64,000 nt of DNA from Streptomyces paradoxus (GCF_014202475.1 NZ_JACHGV010000004.1:248001-312000); one strand, 5' to 3'; shown: positions 1-8,880, counted from the stretch's first letter. Numbers and translations: made by a program. Notes: generated by a model from the letters alone, not told the origin.

Positions 1-1
1 T

Positions 2-538
2 GATCCGCTCGCCGTGCACGCCCCGGCCCTCACCCACGTCGTCGACGGGCTCTCCAAACGGGTCGCCCCGGGGCTCACCGCCGGGTTCCTCGTGGTGCCG
101 CCGCACCGGGTCGCCGCGGTGGGCGACGCCGTGCGGTCGGGCGGGTGGAGCGCGGGGCGGTTCGCGCTGGAGGCGGCCGTGCGGTGGACCGGGGAAGGGA
201 CGGTGGCCCGGCTGGTGGAGGCCAAGCGGGCGGACGCGGTACGGCGGCAGCGGATCCTCGCCGAGGAACTCGCGGGCTTCGCCGTACGGTCCGACCCGGC
301 CTCCTACTTCGCCTGGTGGGAGCTGCCCGCCCCGTGGCGTGCGGACACCTTCACGGCCGCCGCCGCAGCGCACGGCATCGCCGTCACGCCCGGCCCGGCC
401 TTCGCGGTCGCCCCCGGGCACACGCCCGACGCCGTCAGGCTCGGGCTCGCGTCGGCGCCGGAACCGGATCTGCGACGGGCACTGCGGACCCTCGCGCACG
501 TCGCCGCGCGGCGATCCGGGGACCGTACCGGCCCGTGA
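2..538 (+). CDS. MocR-type PLP aminotransferase-like regulator, C-terminal part
   Basis: The frame is open at the left edge of the window, so only the C-terminal ~178 residues are present. They match the aminotransferase-like half of MocR/GntR regulators (PdxR/GabR type): the segment around LSKRVAPGLTAGFLV carries the lysine that binds pyridoxal phosphate in the family, and the end has the usual small C-terminal domain with an xVRLGLA strand. The missing N-terminus would hold the winged-helix DNA-binding domain. It is inferred to be a transcription factor responding to PLP or an amino compound rather than an enzyme, but a plain class I aminotransferase cannot be excluded without the N-terminus. 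Its 3' end overlaps the convergent membrane-protein gene by about 100 bases. Confidence 0.8.
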   Translation, partial: DPLAVHAPALTHVVDGLSKRVAPGLTAGFLVVPPHRVAAVGDAVRSGGWSAGRFALEAAVRWTGEGTVARLVEAKRADAVRRQRILAEELAGFAVRSDPASYFAWWELPAPWRADTFTAAAAAHGIAVTPGPAFAVAPGHTPDAVRLGLASAPEPDLRRALRTLAHVAARRSGDRTGP

Positions 539-1403
539 GCCAGGCGCCGGCCGCCACCGCCAGGCCCAGCACGCACAGCAGCCAGGACACCGTGCGCAGT
601 GTGGCCGTCAGGGCGTCGTAGACCGCGCCCGCGGCCGGCCGGTGGAGGTCGTCGGGCAGGTCGGCGAGAGTGAGGCGGCGGCCGATCGCGACGGCGAGGA
701 CCAGCAGCACGCCGCCCAGGGCCGTGCCCAGGGCGAGGGCGGTGACCGCGCGGCGGCGGCACGCGGCGACGGTGATCCCGGCGACCGCGAGGACGGCGGC
801 GGCCAGCGGCAGCCAGAGGGCGGCGGTGTCCAGCACGTGGTACCCCTTGCGCAGCCGGTCCACGTCCTCGGCCGGGAGCACCGGGATCCGCGTGTGCGTG
901 ACCGGGATGCGGTGGGCGAACGGCACGTGGTTGTCGGAGAGTTGCTGTTTGACCCGGGCGATGACGGGGGCCGGGTCGACGGTGACCGGGGCGCCCTGCG
1001 CGCCGTCGTCGCGCAGGGCGCGCAGCACCGCGCCGTGCACGGCCCGGTTCGCCGCGTCCCAGGCCGTGCGGTACGCCTCGGTGCGGGTGAAGGAGCGCGC
1101 GGCGTCGTGCACGAAGGGGCCGATCTCCCCGCGCAGCGGACCGGAGCCGGCCGCGGGCGCGGCCTCCCGCAGGACGCCGTCCCCGACGGCCTCCGCCACC
1201 GCGCCCCGCACGTCCGGGTCGGCGGCGAGCGGTGCCATCGTCCGGACCCAGCGGCCGGTGTCGGTGAGCCCGTGGGCCGCCCAGGACGCCAGCGCCCCGA
1301 ACGGCACCAGCAGGCACGCCAGGGTGAGCAGAACGGCCGACAGGACGTTCCGCGCTCGTGGGGGCGCCTTCTCGGCTACGGGCGCCCGGTCGCGCTCGGT
1401 CAC
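435..1403 (-). CDS. four-helix integral membrane protein, unknown function
   Basis: The protein has about 322 residues. One hydrophobic helix near the N-terminus (VLSAVLLTLACLLVPFGALA) is followed by a ~150-residue extracytoplasmic region, then three more helices in the last third and an Arg/Pro-rich cytoplasmic tail. I recognise no named family; similar proteins look common in Streptomyces. The frame is open back to 1484. I prefer the GTG at 1403, where the reading VTERDRAP begins just before the first helix, but the GGAAGG before it is very close to the start codon, so the start is uncertain. It converges on and overlaps the MocR-like gene. Confidence 0.65.
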   Translation of the reverse strand: MTERDRAPVAEKAPPRARNVLSAVLLTLACLLVPFGALASWAAHGLTDTGRWVRTMAPLAADPDVRGAVAEAVGDGVLREAAPAAGSGPLRGEIGPFVHDAARSFTRTEAYRTAWDAANRAVHGAVLRALRDDGAQGAPVTVDPAPVIARVKQQLSDNHVPFAHRIPVTHTRIPVLPAEDVDRLRKGYHVLDTAALWLPLAAAVLAVAGITVAACRRRAVTALALGTALGGVLLVLAVAIGRRLTLADLPDDLHRPAAGAVYDALTATLRTVSWLLCVLGLAVAAGAWLTGRYGPRIAARRRARGSAVPVADPVPAPTRARA

Positions 1404-1552
1404 CCTTCCAGGCAAGGCGCCCGCGGCCCGGCCCGCGAGCGCAACAACGGCGTCCGGCCGTACAGCGGGCGCCCCGCAGCGCACTCCACCTGCGAGAAGC
1501 GGCCGTCACGGGACCCTCGGCGGACTCACCCGAACGGGTGTCCCGGTTCCCG

Positions 1553-1993
1553 TCAGCCGATCCGCCGGCCCGCGGCGTCCTCGTGCGTGTAGTAGCGGTA
1601 GAACACCATCGCCAGGACGGCCGCCCCCACCAGCAGTCCGAGGCCGCTGGAGCTGAACACGGAGGCGCCGGTCTGGCTGTAGAGGAAGCCGACCGCGCAG
1701 CCCGAGAAGACGAACCAGCACAGCGCGTGCAGTTCGCGGGGCAGCCGCGGTGCCAGCGCGCACACGGCGGCGAACAGCACGGCGAACACCAGCGCCGTGA
1801 CGAAGCCGAACAGCACGTTCCAGCCGGTGATGGGCCCGCCGTGGCGCTGGTTGGCCGCCGCCCAGAAGCCGTAGATGAGCCCGAGCACCACGGGCAGGCC
1901 GACCTTCACGGCGGCGTGGACCCGCGGGCCGAACACATCGGGCCTGCGGCGTTGCGTGATCATCCTGCGTGAGGCGGGTGCCGCATGAGCCAT
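1553..1993 (-). CDS. small multi-pass membrane protein
   Basis: The 146-residue protein has four predicted transmembrane helices (VGLPVVLGLIYGFWAA, VLFGFVTALVFAVLFAAVCA, LCWFVFSGCAVGFLY, LGLLVGAAVLAMVFYRYYT) and a basic N-terminus. The start is fixed by a clear Shine-Dalgarno AGAGGAGAG just upstream of ATG 1993. It is divergent from the SpoIIE-type phosphatase gene. No catalytic motif is visible and no function is assigned. Confidence 0.75.
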   Translation of the reverse strand: MAHAAPASRRMITQRRRPDVFGPRVHAAVKVGLPVVLGLIYGFWAAANQRHGGPITGWNVLFGFVTALVFAVLFAAVCALAPRLPRELHALCWFVFSGCAVGFLYSQTGASVFSSSGLGLLVGAAVLAMVFYRYYTHEDAAGRRIG

Positions 1994-2114
1994 GACAGCT
2001 CTCCTCTCTGTCCCTGCCCCTGGATCCAGGGCACACCGGCGGGCACCCGGTGGCAAGTCGGCGGAGCGCACGGAACGGGATGCGGCCGCTGCGACCCCGT
2101 GTTTCGCTGGGGCC

Positions 2115-3320
2115 GTGAGCCGCCACCGCAGGGGGCACGGCCCGCTCGTCCGGCACGCCCGGGCCGGGGGCCGGGACGTCGTGCGGCGGCAGGAACTGCT
2201 GCGGGTGCGGGGCCACAGCGTGGCCTGGGTGCCGCCGCTGCTGCTGCTCGTCGCCATCGCGGTGGCCGACTACCACACCATCGGCGAGTTCCGCATGATC
2301 TCCTGGATCGTGCTGGTGCCGGGCATCGCGGCCGCGCTCTGCGGGGTGTGGGGCACGGCCCTGTTCGCGGTCGTCTCCCTGGTGACGTACGTCGTCGCCG
2401 ACAGCGCCTGGCCGCACGAGTACCGGGCCGGCCGCGGCGACTTCGTCCTCGTCGCCCTGGGCGGCATCCTCGCCGTCCTGGCCTGCGCGATCCGGGTGCG
2501 CGACGAGCACCGGGCGCTGCACATGGGCGACGTCACCGACACCATCCGCCGTACCGTGCTGCGCCCGCTGCCACCGGGCTGGGGCGGCCTCGACCACGCC
2601 GGGGTCTACCTCACCGCCGACGCCCACGCCCGCGTCGGCGGCGACTTCTACGACATCCAGCCCGGCCCGCACGGCACCCGCGTGCTTGTCGGTGACGTGC
2701 AGGGCAAGGGCCTGGGCGCGGTGGAGGCGGCGGCCGCGCTGCTCGGCACGTTCCGTGAGGCCGCGTACCACGAGGCGGACCTGGCGACAGTCGCCGAGCG
2801 GCTGGAGACGCGGATGATCCGGCACCGCGGGCACACCGTCGCCCTGGGCCGCTCCGACGGCGACCGGTTCGCCACCGCAGTCCTGCTCGCCTTCCCCGAC
2901 GACGAGCAGGGGGCGGTGGACGTCCTGCTGTTCGGGCACGAGCCGCCGCTCGCCGTCGGGCCGGGCGGGGTGCGCACCCTGTCGGCCGGGGCCGGACTGC
3001 CGCTCGGCTGCCGGGACCTCGCGCCCGGGCCGCCGGAGACCCGGCGGTGGCGGGTCTCCGGCGACGAGACGCTGCTGCTGGTGACGGACGGCGTGACCGA
3101 GGCCCGGGACGGCACCGGGGCCTTCTACCGGCTCGCCGACGAGGTGTCCCGGGCCGTCGCCGAGGACCCGGGCACCGCCGAACCGGCCCGCCTGGCGGCG
3201 TTCGTACGGGACGGCACGCTGCGGCACGGCGGAGGGCACCTCGCCGACGACACGACCGTGTTCGCCGTCCGACGGAGACCCGGGAGTGAAGCCCCCGAAG
3301 GCGGACGTTTGCGGTCCTGA
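2115..3320 (+). CDS. membrane-bound PP2C/SpoIIE-family protein phosphatase
   Basis: The N-terminal ~110 residues hold three to four hydrophobic helices, followed by a SpoIIE-type PP2C domain. Metal-binding aspartates are visible in VGGDFYD, GDVQGKGLGA and VTDGVTEARDG, the three conserved motifs of the family. Such proteins dephosphorylate STAS/anti-anti-sigma partners or other phosphoproteins; here there is no sensory PAS/GAF domain and no sigma regulator next door, so the target is unknown. The frame is open from an ATG at 1992, but that codon lies inside the ribosome-binding region of the divergent gene at 1993, so GTG 2115 is preferred; its Shine-Dalgarno is weak and the start is not certain. 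Confidence 0.82.
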   Translation: MSRHRRGHGPLVRHARAGGRDVVRRQELLRVRGHSVAWVPPLLLLVAIAVADYHTIGEFRMISWIVLVPGIAAALCGVWGTALFAVVSLVTYVVADSAWPHEYRAGRGDFVLVALGGILAVLACAIRVRDEHRALHMGDVTDTIRRTVLRPLPPGWGGLDHAGVYLTADAHARVGGDFYDIQPGPHGTRVLVGDVQGKGLGAVEAAAALLGTFREAAYHEADLATVAERLETRMIRHRGHTVALGRSDGDRFATAVLLAFPDDEQGAVDVLLFGHEPPLAVGPGGVRTLSAGAGLPLGCRDLAPGPPETRRWRVSGDETLLLVTDGVTEARDGTGAFYRLADEVSRAVAEDPGTAEPARLAAFVRDGTLRHGGGHLADDTTVFAVRRRPGSEAPEGGRLRS

Positions 3321-3385
3321 GACCCACCTTTGCAGCCGCAGCGGCTACGGTGCTGACGTACGTGATCGACACAGGGGGTGGCGCG

Positions 3386-4447
3386 ATGCCCGGAACCGTG
3401 CTGTTGCTGGCGGCCTCGCCGGTGGGCAAGGGGCGCCTGGTGGACGCCGCCTCCGTGCTCCCCGTCCTCGCCGCCGTGGCGCCCGCGGTGCTGTCCGGCA
3501 CCGACACCGCGAACGTCGTCGAACTCGCCGACCCGCTGGAGCCGCAGGCCGTCCTCACCCGGCTGCGCGCCGCCGCCGCGGCCCCCGGCCCCCTCACCGT
3601 GTACGTCACCGGCCAGCTCCAGCTGGACCGCCGACAGCGCCTGCCCCACCTCGCGCTGGCCCGCACCACCGCCTCCACCGCCCGCTACACCGCCTTCCCC
3701 TGGCACTGGTTCCGCGAGGAGCTGCGGCTCAGACCCGCCGGCGCCACGACCCTCCTGCTCGACCTGCACGCCGACGCCGAGACCTGGGAGCTGCTGCGCG
3801 CCACCCCGCTGGACGCGGGCCGCGGCAACGTCGTTCACGGTCGCATCGCGCCACCGCCGTCCCGGCGCACGGTCGCGCAGCCGTCGTACATGAAGGCCGT
3901 CGCGACGATCCTGCGCAGCGGGTTCCGGCCGCCGGCCGAGCAGTTGCACCAGCAGGCGCTGGCCCGGATCGCGCCGGAGAGCGCGGGCACGGACCTGGTG
4001 CTGAGCACGCCTGGCCCGGCGGTCGGCGATCCGCACGCCGCCATCACCGCCGCCGTCCAGTCCGGCCGGCACACCGAGGCCGACGCGCTCGCCGCCCGGC
4101 ACGAGCAGCTCGCCGTCGCCGCGCACGGCCCCGCGTCCGAAGAGGCCCTGCACTGGGCCGAGGTGCGGGCCGACCTGGCGATGTTCGCCGGGGACGCCGC
4201 CCGCAGCTGCCGCACCTGGCTGATGATCGCCACCGCCCGCCTGAACGCCGGGCAGGCCCCGGACGCCCCCGCCGTCGAGTCCGCCGTGGACCGGGCGCAC
4301 CACCAGTGGGGCCAGGTCCGCGACACCGCCCCCGCCCGCGAACTGGGCGCCGCCCTCGCCGCGTTGCGCGGACGGGTGCCCGGGCGGCGCGAAGGCGCGC
4401 TGGACCATGTGCAGCGCCAGCTACGGCAGTTGCAGACCCAGGCCTGA
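3386..4447 (+). CDS. uncharacterised protein upstream of caspase cassette
   Basis: The protein has about 353 residues, no signal peptide and no membrane helix. The first ~170 residues look like an alpha/beta fold (MPGTVLLLAASPVGKG, LTVYVTGQLQLD, TTLLLDLHAD). The C-terminal ~150 residues are Ala-rich helices of TPR-like character (AAVQSGRHTEADALAARHEQ). I do not recognise a named family. ATG 3386 follows the purine-rich stretch AGGGGG and is preferred over earlier codons. It lies upstream of and co-oriented with the EACC1-like and caspase genes with a 124-base gap, so it may be part of the same signalling cassette, but that is inference from position. Confidence 0.65.
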   Translation: MPGTVLLLAASPVGKGRLVDAASVLPVLAAVAPAVLSGTDTANVVELADPLEPQAVLTRLRAAAAAPGPLTVYVTGQLQLDRRQRLPHLALARTTASTARYTAFPWHWFREELRLRPAGATTLLLDLHADAETWELLRATPLDAGRGNVVHGRIAPPPSRRTVAQPSYMKAVATILRSGFRPPAEQLHQQALARIAPESAGTDLVLSTPGPAVGDPHAAITAAVQSGRHTEADALAARHEQLAVAAHGPASEEALHWAEVRADLAMFAGDAARSCRTWLMIATARLNAGQAPDAPAVESAVDRAHHQWGQVRDTAPARELGAALAALRGRVPGRREGALDHVQRQLRQLQTQA

Positions 4448-4571
4448 GACGCGTGCGCCGTGTGCGCGTGGCGTGAAGGGGGCGTGCAATCGCTTTCGCA
4501 GGTCACGTCACAGGTCTGCCGCCGAGGCATGACCCGGTGTCATGATGTCCGGTATGACAGAGGGGGACCGA

Positions 4572-4907
4572 GTGGCTGTCTTAGGCGTGCGCGTCCGGCT
4601 GGGCGCCGGCGCGACCGTGGATGATGTCAGAGCTCTGAAGACGTGGCTGGAGCGCGAGGAGCCGTTGGAGGCGCTGCTCTCCGGGCGTCACCTGCGCATC
4701 GACGAGCGGTCCGGCACGGACGGGACCCCGGGCCGGCTCGGGCCCGACCTGGAACTCGTGCTGACGATCCTCGGCGACGTCGTCACGGTCGCGGCACTGA
4801 CCGAGTACACCGCCCGCGCGGTGAAGACCTGGACGAACAACCGGAGCAGGCTGCAGGGCGGCGATCCGGAGCCGCAGATCCGCCCGCTGGACCCCGACGG
4901 GGAGTAG
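4572..4907 (+). CDS. EACC1-like effector-associated adaptor, TTA-containing
   Basis: A 111-residue protein shows the pattern of the effector-associated constant component EACC1 known from actinobacterial NTP-dependent conflict systems: a short N-terminal strand region, a helix of the type DVRALKTWLEREEPL, a basic strand (GRHLRIDER), and a C-terminal helix pair around VVTVAALTEYTARAVKTW. In the family these proteins sit beside caspases, trypsins or other effectors and are thought to recruit them. GTG 4572 is chosen because GAGGGGG lies six to seven bases before it; ATG codons at 4542 and 4554 lack such a site. The fourth codon is TTA (4581-4583), so translation should depend on the bldA leucyl-tRNA. 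The caspase gene begins four bases after the stop. Confidence 0.75.
   Translation: MAVLGVRVRLGAGATVDDVRALKTWLEREEPLEALLSGRHLRIDERSGTDGTPGRLGPDLELVLTILGDVVTVAALTEYTARAVKTWTNNRSRLQGGDPEPQIRPLDPDGE
4581..4583 (+). promoter_or_regulatory. TTA (bldA) leucine codon near the start of the EACC1-like gene
   Basis: In-frame TTA is very rare in Streptomyces genes and is read only by the developmentally controlled bldA tRNA. Its position at codon four makes it a strong candidate translational checkpoint for this gene, and by coupling possibly for the caspase gene four bases downstream. Confidence 0.7.
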
Positions 4908-4911
4908 GCCG

Positions 4912-7446
4912 GTGAGCCGCTTCGACCCGCGCGGCAAGGTGAACCGGGCGCTGCTGGCCGGTGTGTCCGAGTACGACCACACGGCACCGGACGACTCCCA
5001 GGGCGTGAGCGGTCAGCTCCCGGCCGTACGGCACAACCGGACGGGACTGGAGGACGCGCTGCGCCGGGGCGGGGTGTTCGGCGCGGGCGAGGTGCGGGCC
5101 CTGGCCTCACCGGCCCCGGACGACTTCACGCGCGAGTTGCGCCGCGTCTGCCAGGAGGCCAGAGGGCTGCTGCTGTTCTACTTCGCCGGGCACGCCGTGA
5201 CCTCCACCTCCGGCAGCGAACTGCACCTCCAGATGCGCACCGCGCGGGTGCTCACGGGCAACGGACTGCCCGGCTCGGTGACCTTCACCGAGGTGCTCGG
5301 CGAGCTCGCCGAGAGCAACGCCGAGCAGGTGGTGGTGATCCTCGACTGCTGCTACGCCGGCAACGCGGCGGGAATCTGGCACCGCTTCGACGATCCGAAG
5401 CGCAAGAAGCACAAGATCCTGCTGCTGATGAGCGTGCAGCCCAACCGCTGCATCCTGGGCGGGGACGCCGACATGGCGACACCGTTCACGCGTGAACTCA
5501 CGCACGTCCTCGACGAGGGCGGCGAGGTGTGGCTCTCCGGGCTGTACACCGCGGTGAAGGAGCGGATGGCGGCGGCGAACTACCGGGCGGAGGACGACGA
5601 CTCGCAGCGGCCGCAGGCGCTCGCTCCTCCCTGGAAGCAGGATGCGGATGTCCTGCTCGCGGCAGGTCCGGGGGTCGTGGTGGACCCGTCCGGGCCCGCG
5701 CACATCGGCTGGTTCCCGTGGCTCCGGCCCCTGGTAGCCCGCGCCGGCAAGGCCTTCGCCCGGTCCGGCCGTACCGCGCTGGCGGCTCTGCTCGCCGTGC
5801 TCGCCACCGGCGCCGGCGGCTACGGCATCCTGGCCCTGACCGGCGAATCCGGACCCTGCGCACCGGCTCTGGAACTGCGCGTCCTCGCCGACCCCGACCT
5901 GGAGCCGGTGGTGCGGGCGGCCGCGGACTCCTACGTCACGTCCGACGCCAACACCACCGGCGAGGGTTGCCGGCGCAGCGGCATCACCGTCAACAGCGCG
6001 GGTTCCGCGGCGGTGGTGAACGCCCTGGGTGAGCGGACCGACGCCTGGCAGCAGCCCCGGGAGGACGACAACCCGCAGCGGGACATCGGCCCGCAGCCGG
6101 ACGTGTGGATCCCCGCCACCGGCGCCGACGTCGACCGCGTCTCCTCGGCCGCGGCCAAGGAGGACCGCGTCTTCGCCCGGCTGGAACCGGAGGCCGAGCC
6201 GATCGCGTACTCGCCGGTCGTACTGGCCGTACCGAAGGCACTGGACGCCGGCCTCGAACCCACCGGGCGGTCGCTGTCCCGGCTGCTCGACGACCTCGAA
6301 CGGGCCGATGGCGCAACGGAAGTGCACCGTCCCGACCCGGAGTTCACCGACGCTGCGCTGCTGGCGACGACGGGCCTGTACGGCGGTGACGCCGACGCGC
6401 GCCGTGCCGAGCTGCGCCTCGCCCGGACCGAGCGGCCCGAACCCTCGGCCGTGCGGCTGCTGTGCGCGTTGCCCGGCGGCGGCGACGCCGTGGACGACCA
6501 CGGCGCGGCGCTGGTCCCCGAGTTCCTGCTGAAGAGCGGCACCGGCTGCCACCCGGTCACCCGCGCCGCGCGCGTGGCCGCCTACCCCGACGACGTACCC
6601 GGCCTGGAACCGGCGTTCGTGCGCGTGCGCTGGGAGGACGGTGACCGGGATGCCGCCGCGCGGGACGACGCGGTGGACCGCTTCCACACCTGGCTGACCG
6701 GGGAGGACGGCCGGGCGGTGCTCGGCGAGCACGGCTTCAGGTCCGCGAAGGGTGAACGGGGCCTGCTCGACGCGGCATCGCCCCCCAAGGGCGTCACCGA
6801 GTCCGTCCAACCGGCCAGGGCCGCCGACCCCACGACGATGGACCAGACACTGGAGGACTACGGCAACGCTCACGGGCCCGGCCGGGTGCTGTACCTCCTC
6901 GACAGCTCCGGCTCCATGGCCGGCCGGTGGGACGGCCCCAGCGGAGGCCCGGGCATCCTCAAGCAGACCCTGCCCGGACTCGGCGGGGGGGACGAGTACG
7001 GGGTGTGGGCGGTGCACGGCACCGGCGACCGTACGCACACCGAGCTGCTGGAATTCGGCACGCACGGGCGCCGCGAGGCCGAAGACGCCCTGGACGCCGC
7101 CGAGGTGCGGGACGCGGAGGCCGATCCGCCCGGCGCCCTGCTGGACGCCCTGGCGTTCATGCGGGAGCGCAGCAGCGGCGACGACCGGCCGCAGCTGATC
7201 GTGTACCTGACCGACGGCGAGGACGACGGCCGCCTGACGAGGAAGGCCCTCAAGGAGGTCCTCGACCGGGCCGGCGGCGCGGGCGTCCCGGTGACCATGG
7301 TGTCCCTGAGCAGCGCGGGCTGCGACCAGGGCCGCCCCGCCACGCGCATCGCCGAGGCCGGCCGGGGCCGCTGCCTCGACACGGGTGACGATCTCGTGCC
7401 CGCCCTGCACGACGAGGTCGCCCGCACCGGAACGGGGGAGGAATGA
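4912..7446 (+). CDS. transmembrane caspase (peptidase C14) fused to substrate-binding and vWA domains
   Basis: The 844-residue protein has four parts. Residues ~10-250 form a caspase/metacaspase domain with the catalytic His in LLFYFAGHAV (H94) and Cys in VILDCCYAG (C147). A single membrane helix lies at about 289-310. Residues ~320-640 resemble a periplasmic type 2 solute-binding domain (LRVLADPDLEPVV, PDVWIPATGADVD). Residues ~665-840 are a von Willebrand A domain with the MIDAS motif DSSGSM and a second motif TDGED. The likely topology is a cytoplasmic protease with extracytoplasmic ligand-binding and adhesion-like modules, so it could transmit an outside signal to proteolysis. GTG 4912 follows the EACC1-like gene by four bases. 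The stop overlaps the next start as ATGA, which implies coupling to the solute-binding lipoprotein. Activity and substrate are unknown. Confidence 0.85.
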   Translation: MSRFDPRGKVNRALLAGVSEYDHTAPDDSQGVSGQLPAVRHNRTGLEDALRRGGVFGAGEVRALASPAPDDFTRELRRVCQEARGLLLFYFAGHAVTSTSGSELHLQMRTARVLTGNGLPGSVTFTEVLGELAESNAEQVVVILDCCYAGNAAGIWHRFDDPKRKKHKILLLMSVQPNRCILGGDADMATPFTRELTHVLDEGGEVWLSGLYTAVKERMAAANYRAEDDDSQRPQALAPPWKQDADVLLAAGPGVVVDPSGPAHIGWFPWLRPLVARAGKAFARSGRTALAALLAVLATGAGGYGILALTGESGPCAPALELRVLADPDLEPVVRAAADSYVTSDANTTGEGCRRSGITVNSAGSAAVVNALGERTDAWQQPREDDNPQRDIGPQPDVWIPATGADVDRVSSAAAKEDRVFARLEPEAEPIAYSPVVLAVPKALDAGLEPTGRSLSRLLDDLERADGATEVHRPDPEFTDAALLATTGLYGGDADARRAELRLARTERPEPSAVRLLCALPGGGDAVDDHGAALVPEFLLKSGTGCHPVTRAARVAAYPDDVPGLEPAFVRVRWEDGDRDAAARDDAVDRFHTWLTGEDGRAVLGEHGFRSAKGERGLLDAASPPKGVTESVQPARAADPTTMDQTLEDYGNAHGPGRVLYLLDSSGSMAGRWDGPSGGPGILKQTLPGLGGGDEYGVWAVHGTGDRTHTELLEFGTHGRREAEDALDAAEVRDAEADPPGALLDALAFMRERSSGDDRPQLIVYLTDGEDDGRLTRKALKEVLDRAGGAGVPVTMVSLSSAGCDQGRPATRIAEAGRGRCLDTGDDLVPALHDEVARTGTGEE

Positions 7447-8846
7447 TGGCCCGCCGCCTGACGGCCGCCGCACTGTCCCTGCTGTCCCTGCTCGCGCTCA
7501 CCTCCTGCACCGGCAAGGACGCGCCGGAGCAGCCGCAGGGCGCCGCCGACCCGCCCCGGATCGTGGTGGCCAGCGGCCAGGACGTGACCGGCAAGAACGG
7601 CATCCGCCAGCAGCTCATCGACGCCTGGAACGCCCAGGAGGGCGAACACGGCTACCGCGCCCGCCTGGTGGAGCTCCCCGGCTCCGCCGACCAGCAGCGC
7701 AGCCAGTTGCTCGGCGCGCTCCAGTCGGGCGGCGCCGAGTACGACGTGGTGAACCTGGACGTGACCTGGATCCCGGAGTTCGCCGCCGCCGGCCTGATCC
7801 GCCCGCTGACCGGCGCGGCGGTGAAGTCGCCCGACGACATCATCGAGGCCGTCGACCGGACGTCGTTCTGGGACGGCGAGCGGTACGCCGTTCCCTTCAA
7901 CAGCGATGTGGGCCTGCTGTACTACCGCAAGGACCACCTGCGGGGCGCGGGCACCTCCCGGACCGGACTGGGCCGCGGAGTGACCTGGGACGACCTGCGG
8001 GAACTGATCGACGCCGTCAACGACGACCCCACGAAGCCCGGGAACTACGAGGAGGGGTGGACCACGCAGCTCGCCGCCTACGAGGGCCGTACGGTCAACG
8101 CGATCGAGGCGTTCGCCTCGGCCGTCCCGGACTTCGCGCTCACCGACGAGGACGGCCGGTACACCGCCGACGAGGAGCAGTTGACGGCCGGGGTGACCGA
8201 ACTGCGGGAGCGCACGCAGTCACCGCCGTACATGCTGGACGAGGCCTCCGGCTCCCGCGAGGCCGAGTCGCTCAGCGCCTTCGCGGAGGGCCGCACGACG
8301 TTCTTGCGGCACTGGCCGTACGTCTACCCGGCCCTGTACGAGAGGTTCAAGGGGAATCTCGGTGTGACCCGGCTGCCCGGCAAGGCCGTGCTCGGCGGGC
8401 AGAACCTGGCCGTCACCTCGAACACGTCCGAGCAGCGGGCCGCCAAGGCCGCCGAGCTGATCGCGTTCCTGACCGACCCGGACAGCGAACGCTGCCTGCT
8501 GCGCGCCGGGTTCGCCGCGACCCGCACCTCCGCCTACCGGCACCCCGGCGGCACCCCGGAGTGTCGGCACGCCTCCGCGTACTCCACAGGCGCCTCGGCG
8601 TCCCCCACCGGCGAGAGCGCCGAGGTCAAGGCCCCCGACCAGCTCGCCGGCGGCGTCAGCTACTCCCGCGACATCCTGCTCCCGGCCCTGAGCGAGGCCG
8701 TGCAACGCCCCCGCACACCCCTGTACGGCGCCGTCACCCAGACCCTCATCACCCAACTGGGCGCCCTGTACGGCCCCCGGCCGCCGCGGGACGCGGAGGT
8801 GGCGAAGAACCTCGACGAGGCGCTGAGCGAGGTTCTGCCCGACTGA
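7443..8846 (+). CDS. orphan extracellular solute-binding lipoprotein
   Basis: The 467-residue protein starts with a lipoprotein signal peptide ending in the lipobox LTSC, so it should be anchored to the outer face of the membrane. The body is a family 1 extracellular solute-binding protein of the sugar type (AWNAQEGEHGYRARLVELPG, YDVVNLDVTWIPEFAAAGLI, YAVPFNSDVGLLYYRK). Such proteins normally feed ABC importers, but no permease or ATPase gene is adjacent. Instead it is translationally coupled (ATGA overlap) to the caspase gene, whose product has its own solute-binding-like domain. It is therefore more likely a sensor or ligand presenter for that protein than a transport component; this is inference. 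Confidence 0.85.
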   Translation: MMARRLTAAALSLLSLLALTSCTGKDAPEQPQGAADPPRIVVASGQDVTGKNGIRQQLIDAWNAQEGEHGYRARLVELPGSADQQRSQLLGALQSGGAEYDVVNLDVTWIPEFAAAGLIRPLTGAAVKSPDDIIEAVDRTSFWDGERYAVPFNSDVGLLYYRKDHLRGAGTSRTGLGRGVTWDDLRELIDAVNDDPTKPGNYEEGWTTQLAAYEGRTVNAIEAFASAVPDFALTDEDGRYTADEEQLTAGVTELRERTQSPPYMLDEASGSREAESLSAFAEGRTTFLRHWPYVYPALYERFKGNLGVTRLPGKAVLGGQNLAVTSNTSEQRAAKAAELIAFLTDPDSERCLLRAGFAATRTSAYRHPGGTPECRHASAYSTGASASPTGESAEVKAPDQLAGGVSYSRDILLPALSEAVQRPRTPLYGAVTQTLITQLGALYGPRPPRDAEVAKNLDEALSEVLPD

Positions 8847-8865
8847 CTCGGCCGGATTTCCCGCA

Positions 8866-8880
8866 GCGCGAACGTCGCGC
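8866..8880. terminator. short stem-loop between convergent genes
   Basis: GCGCGA and TCGCGC form a 6-bp stem with a three-base loop between the lipoprotein gene and the convergent peptide gene. It could serve both directions, but it is short and has no T run. Confidence 0.3.

Noticed and set aside
1992-2114. ATG 1992 as start of the SpoIIE-type phosphatase
   Set aside because: It overlaps the start and Shine-Dalgarno of the divergent gene and adds a low-complexity tail unlike the family; kept only as an alternative.
5107-7473. Long open frame antisense to the caspase gene
   Set aside because: Same shadow effect; no motif and no ribosome-binding site.
7443-8846. ABC sugar importer operon
   Set aside because: Only the binding protein is present; no permease or ATPase gene follows, and the next gene is on the other strand.
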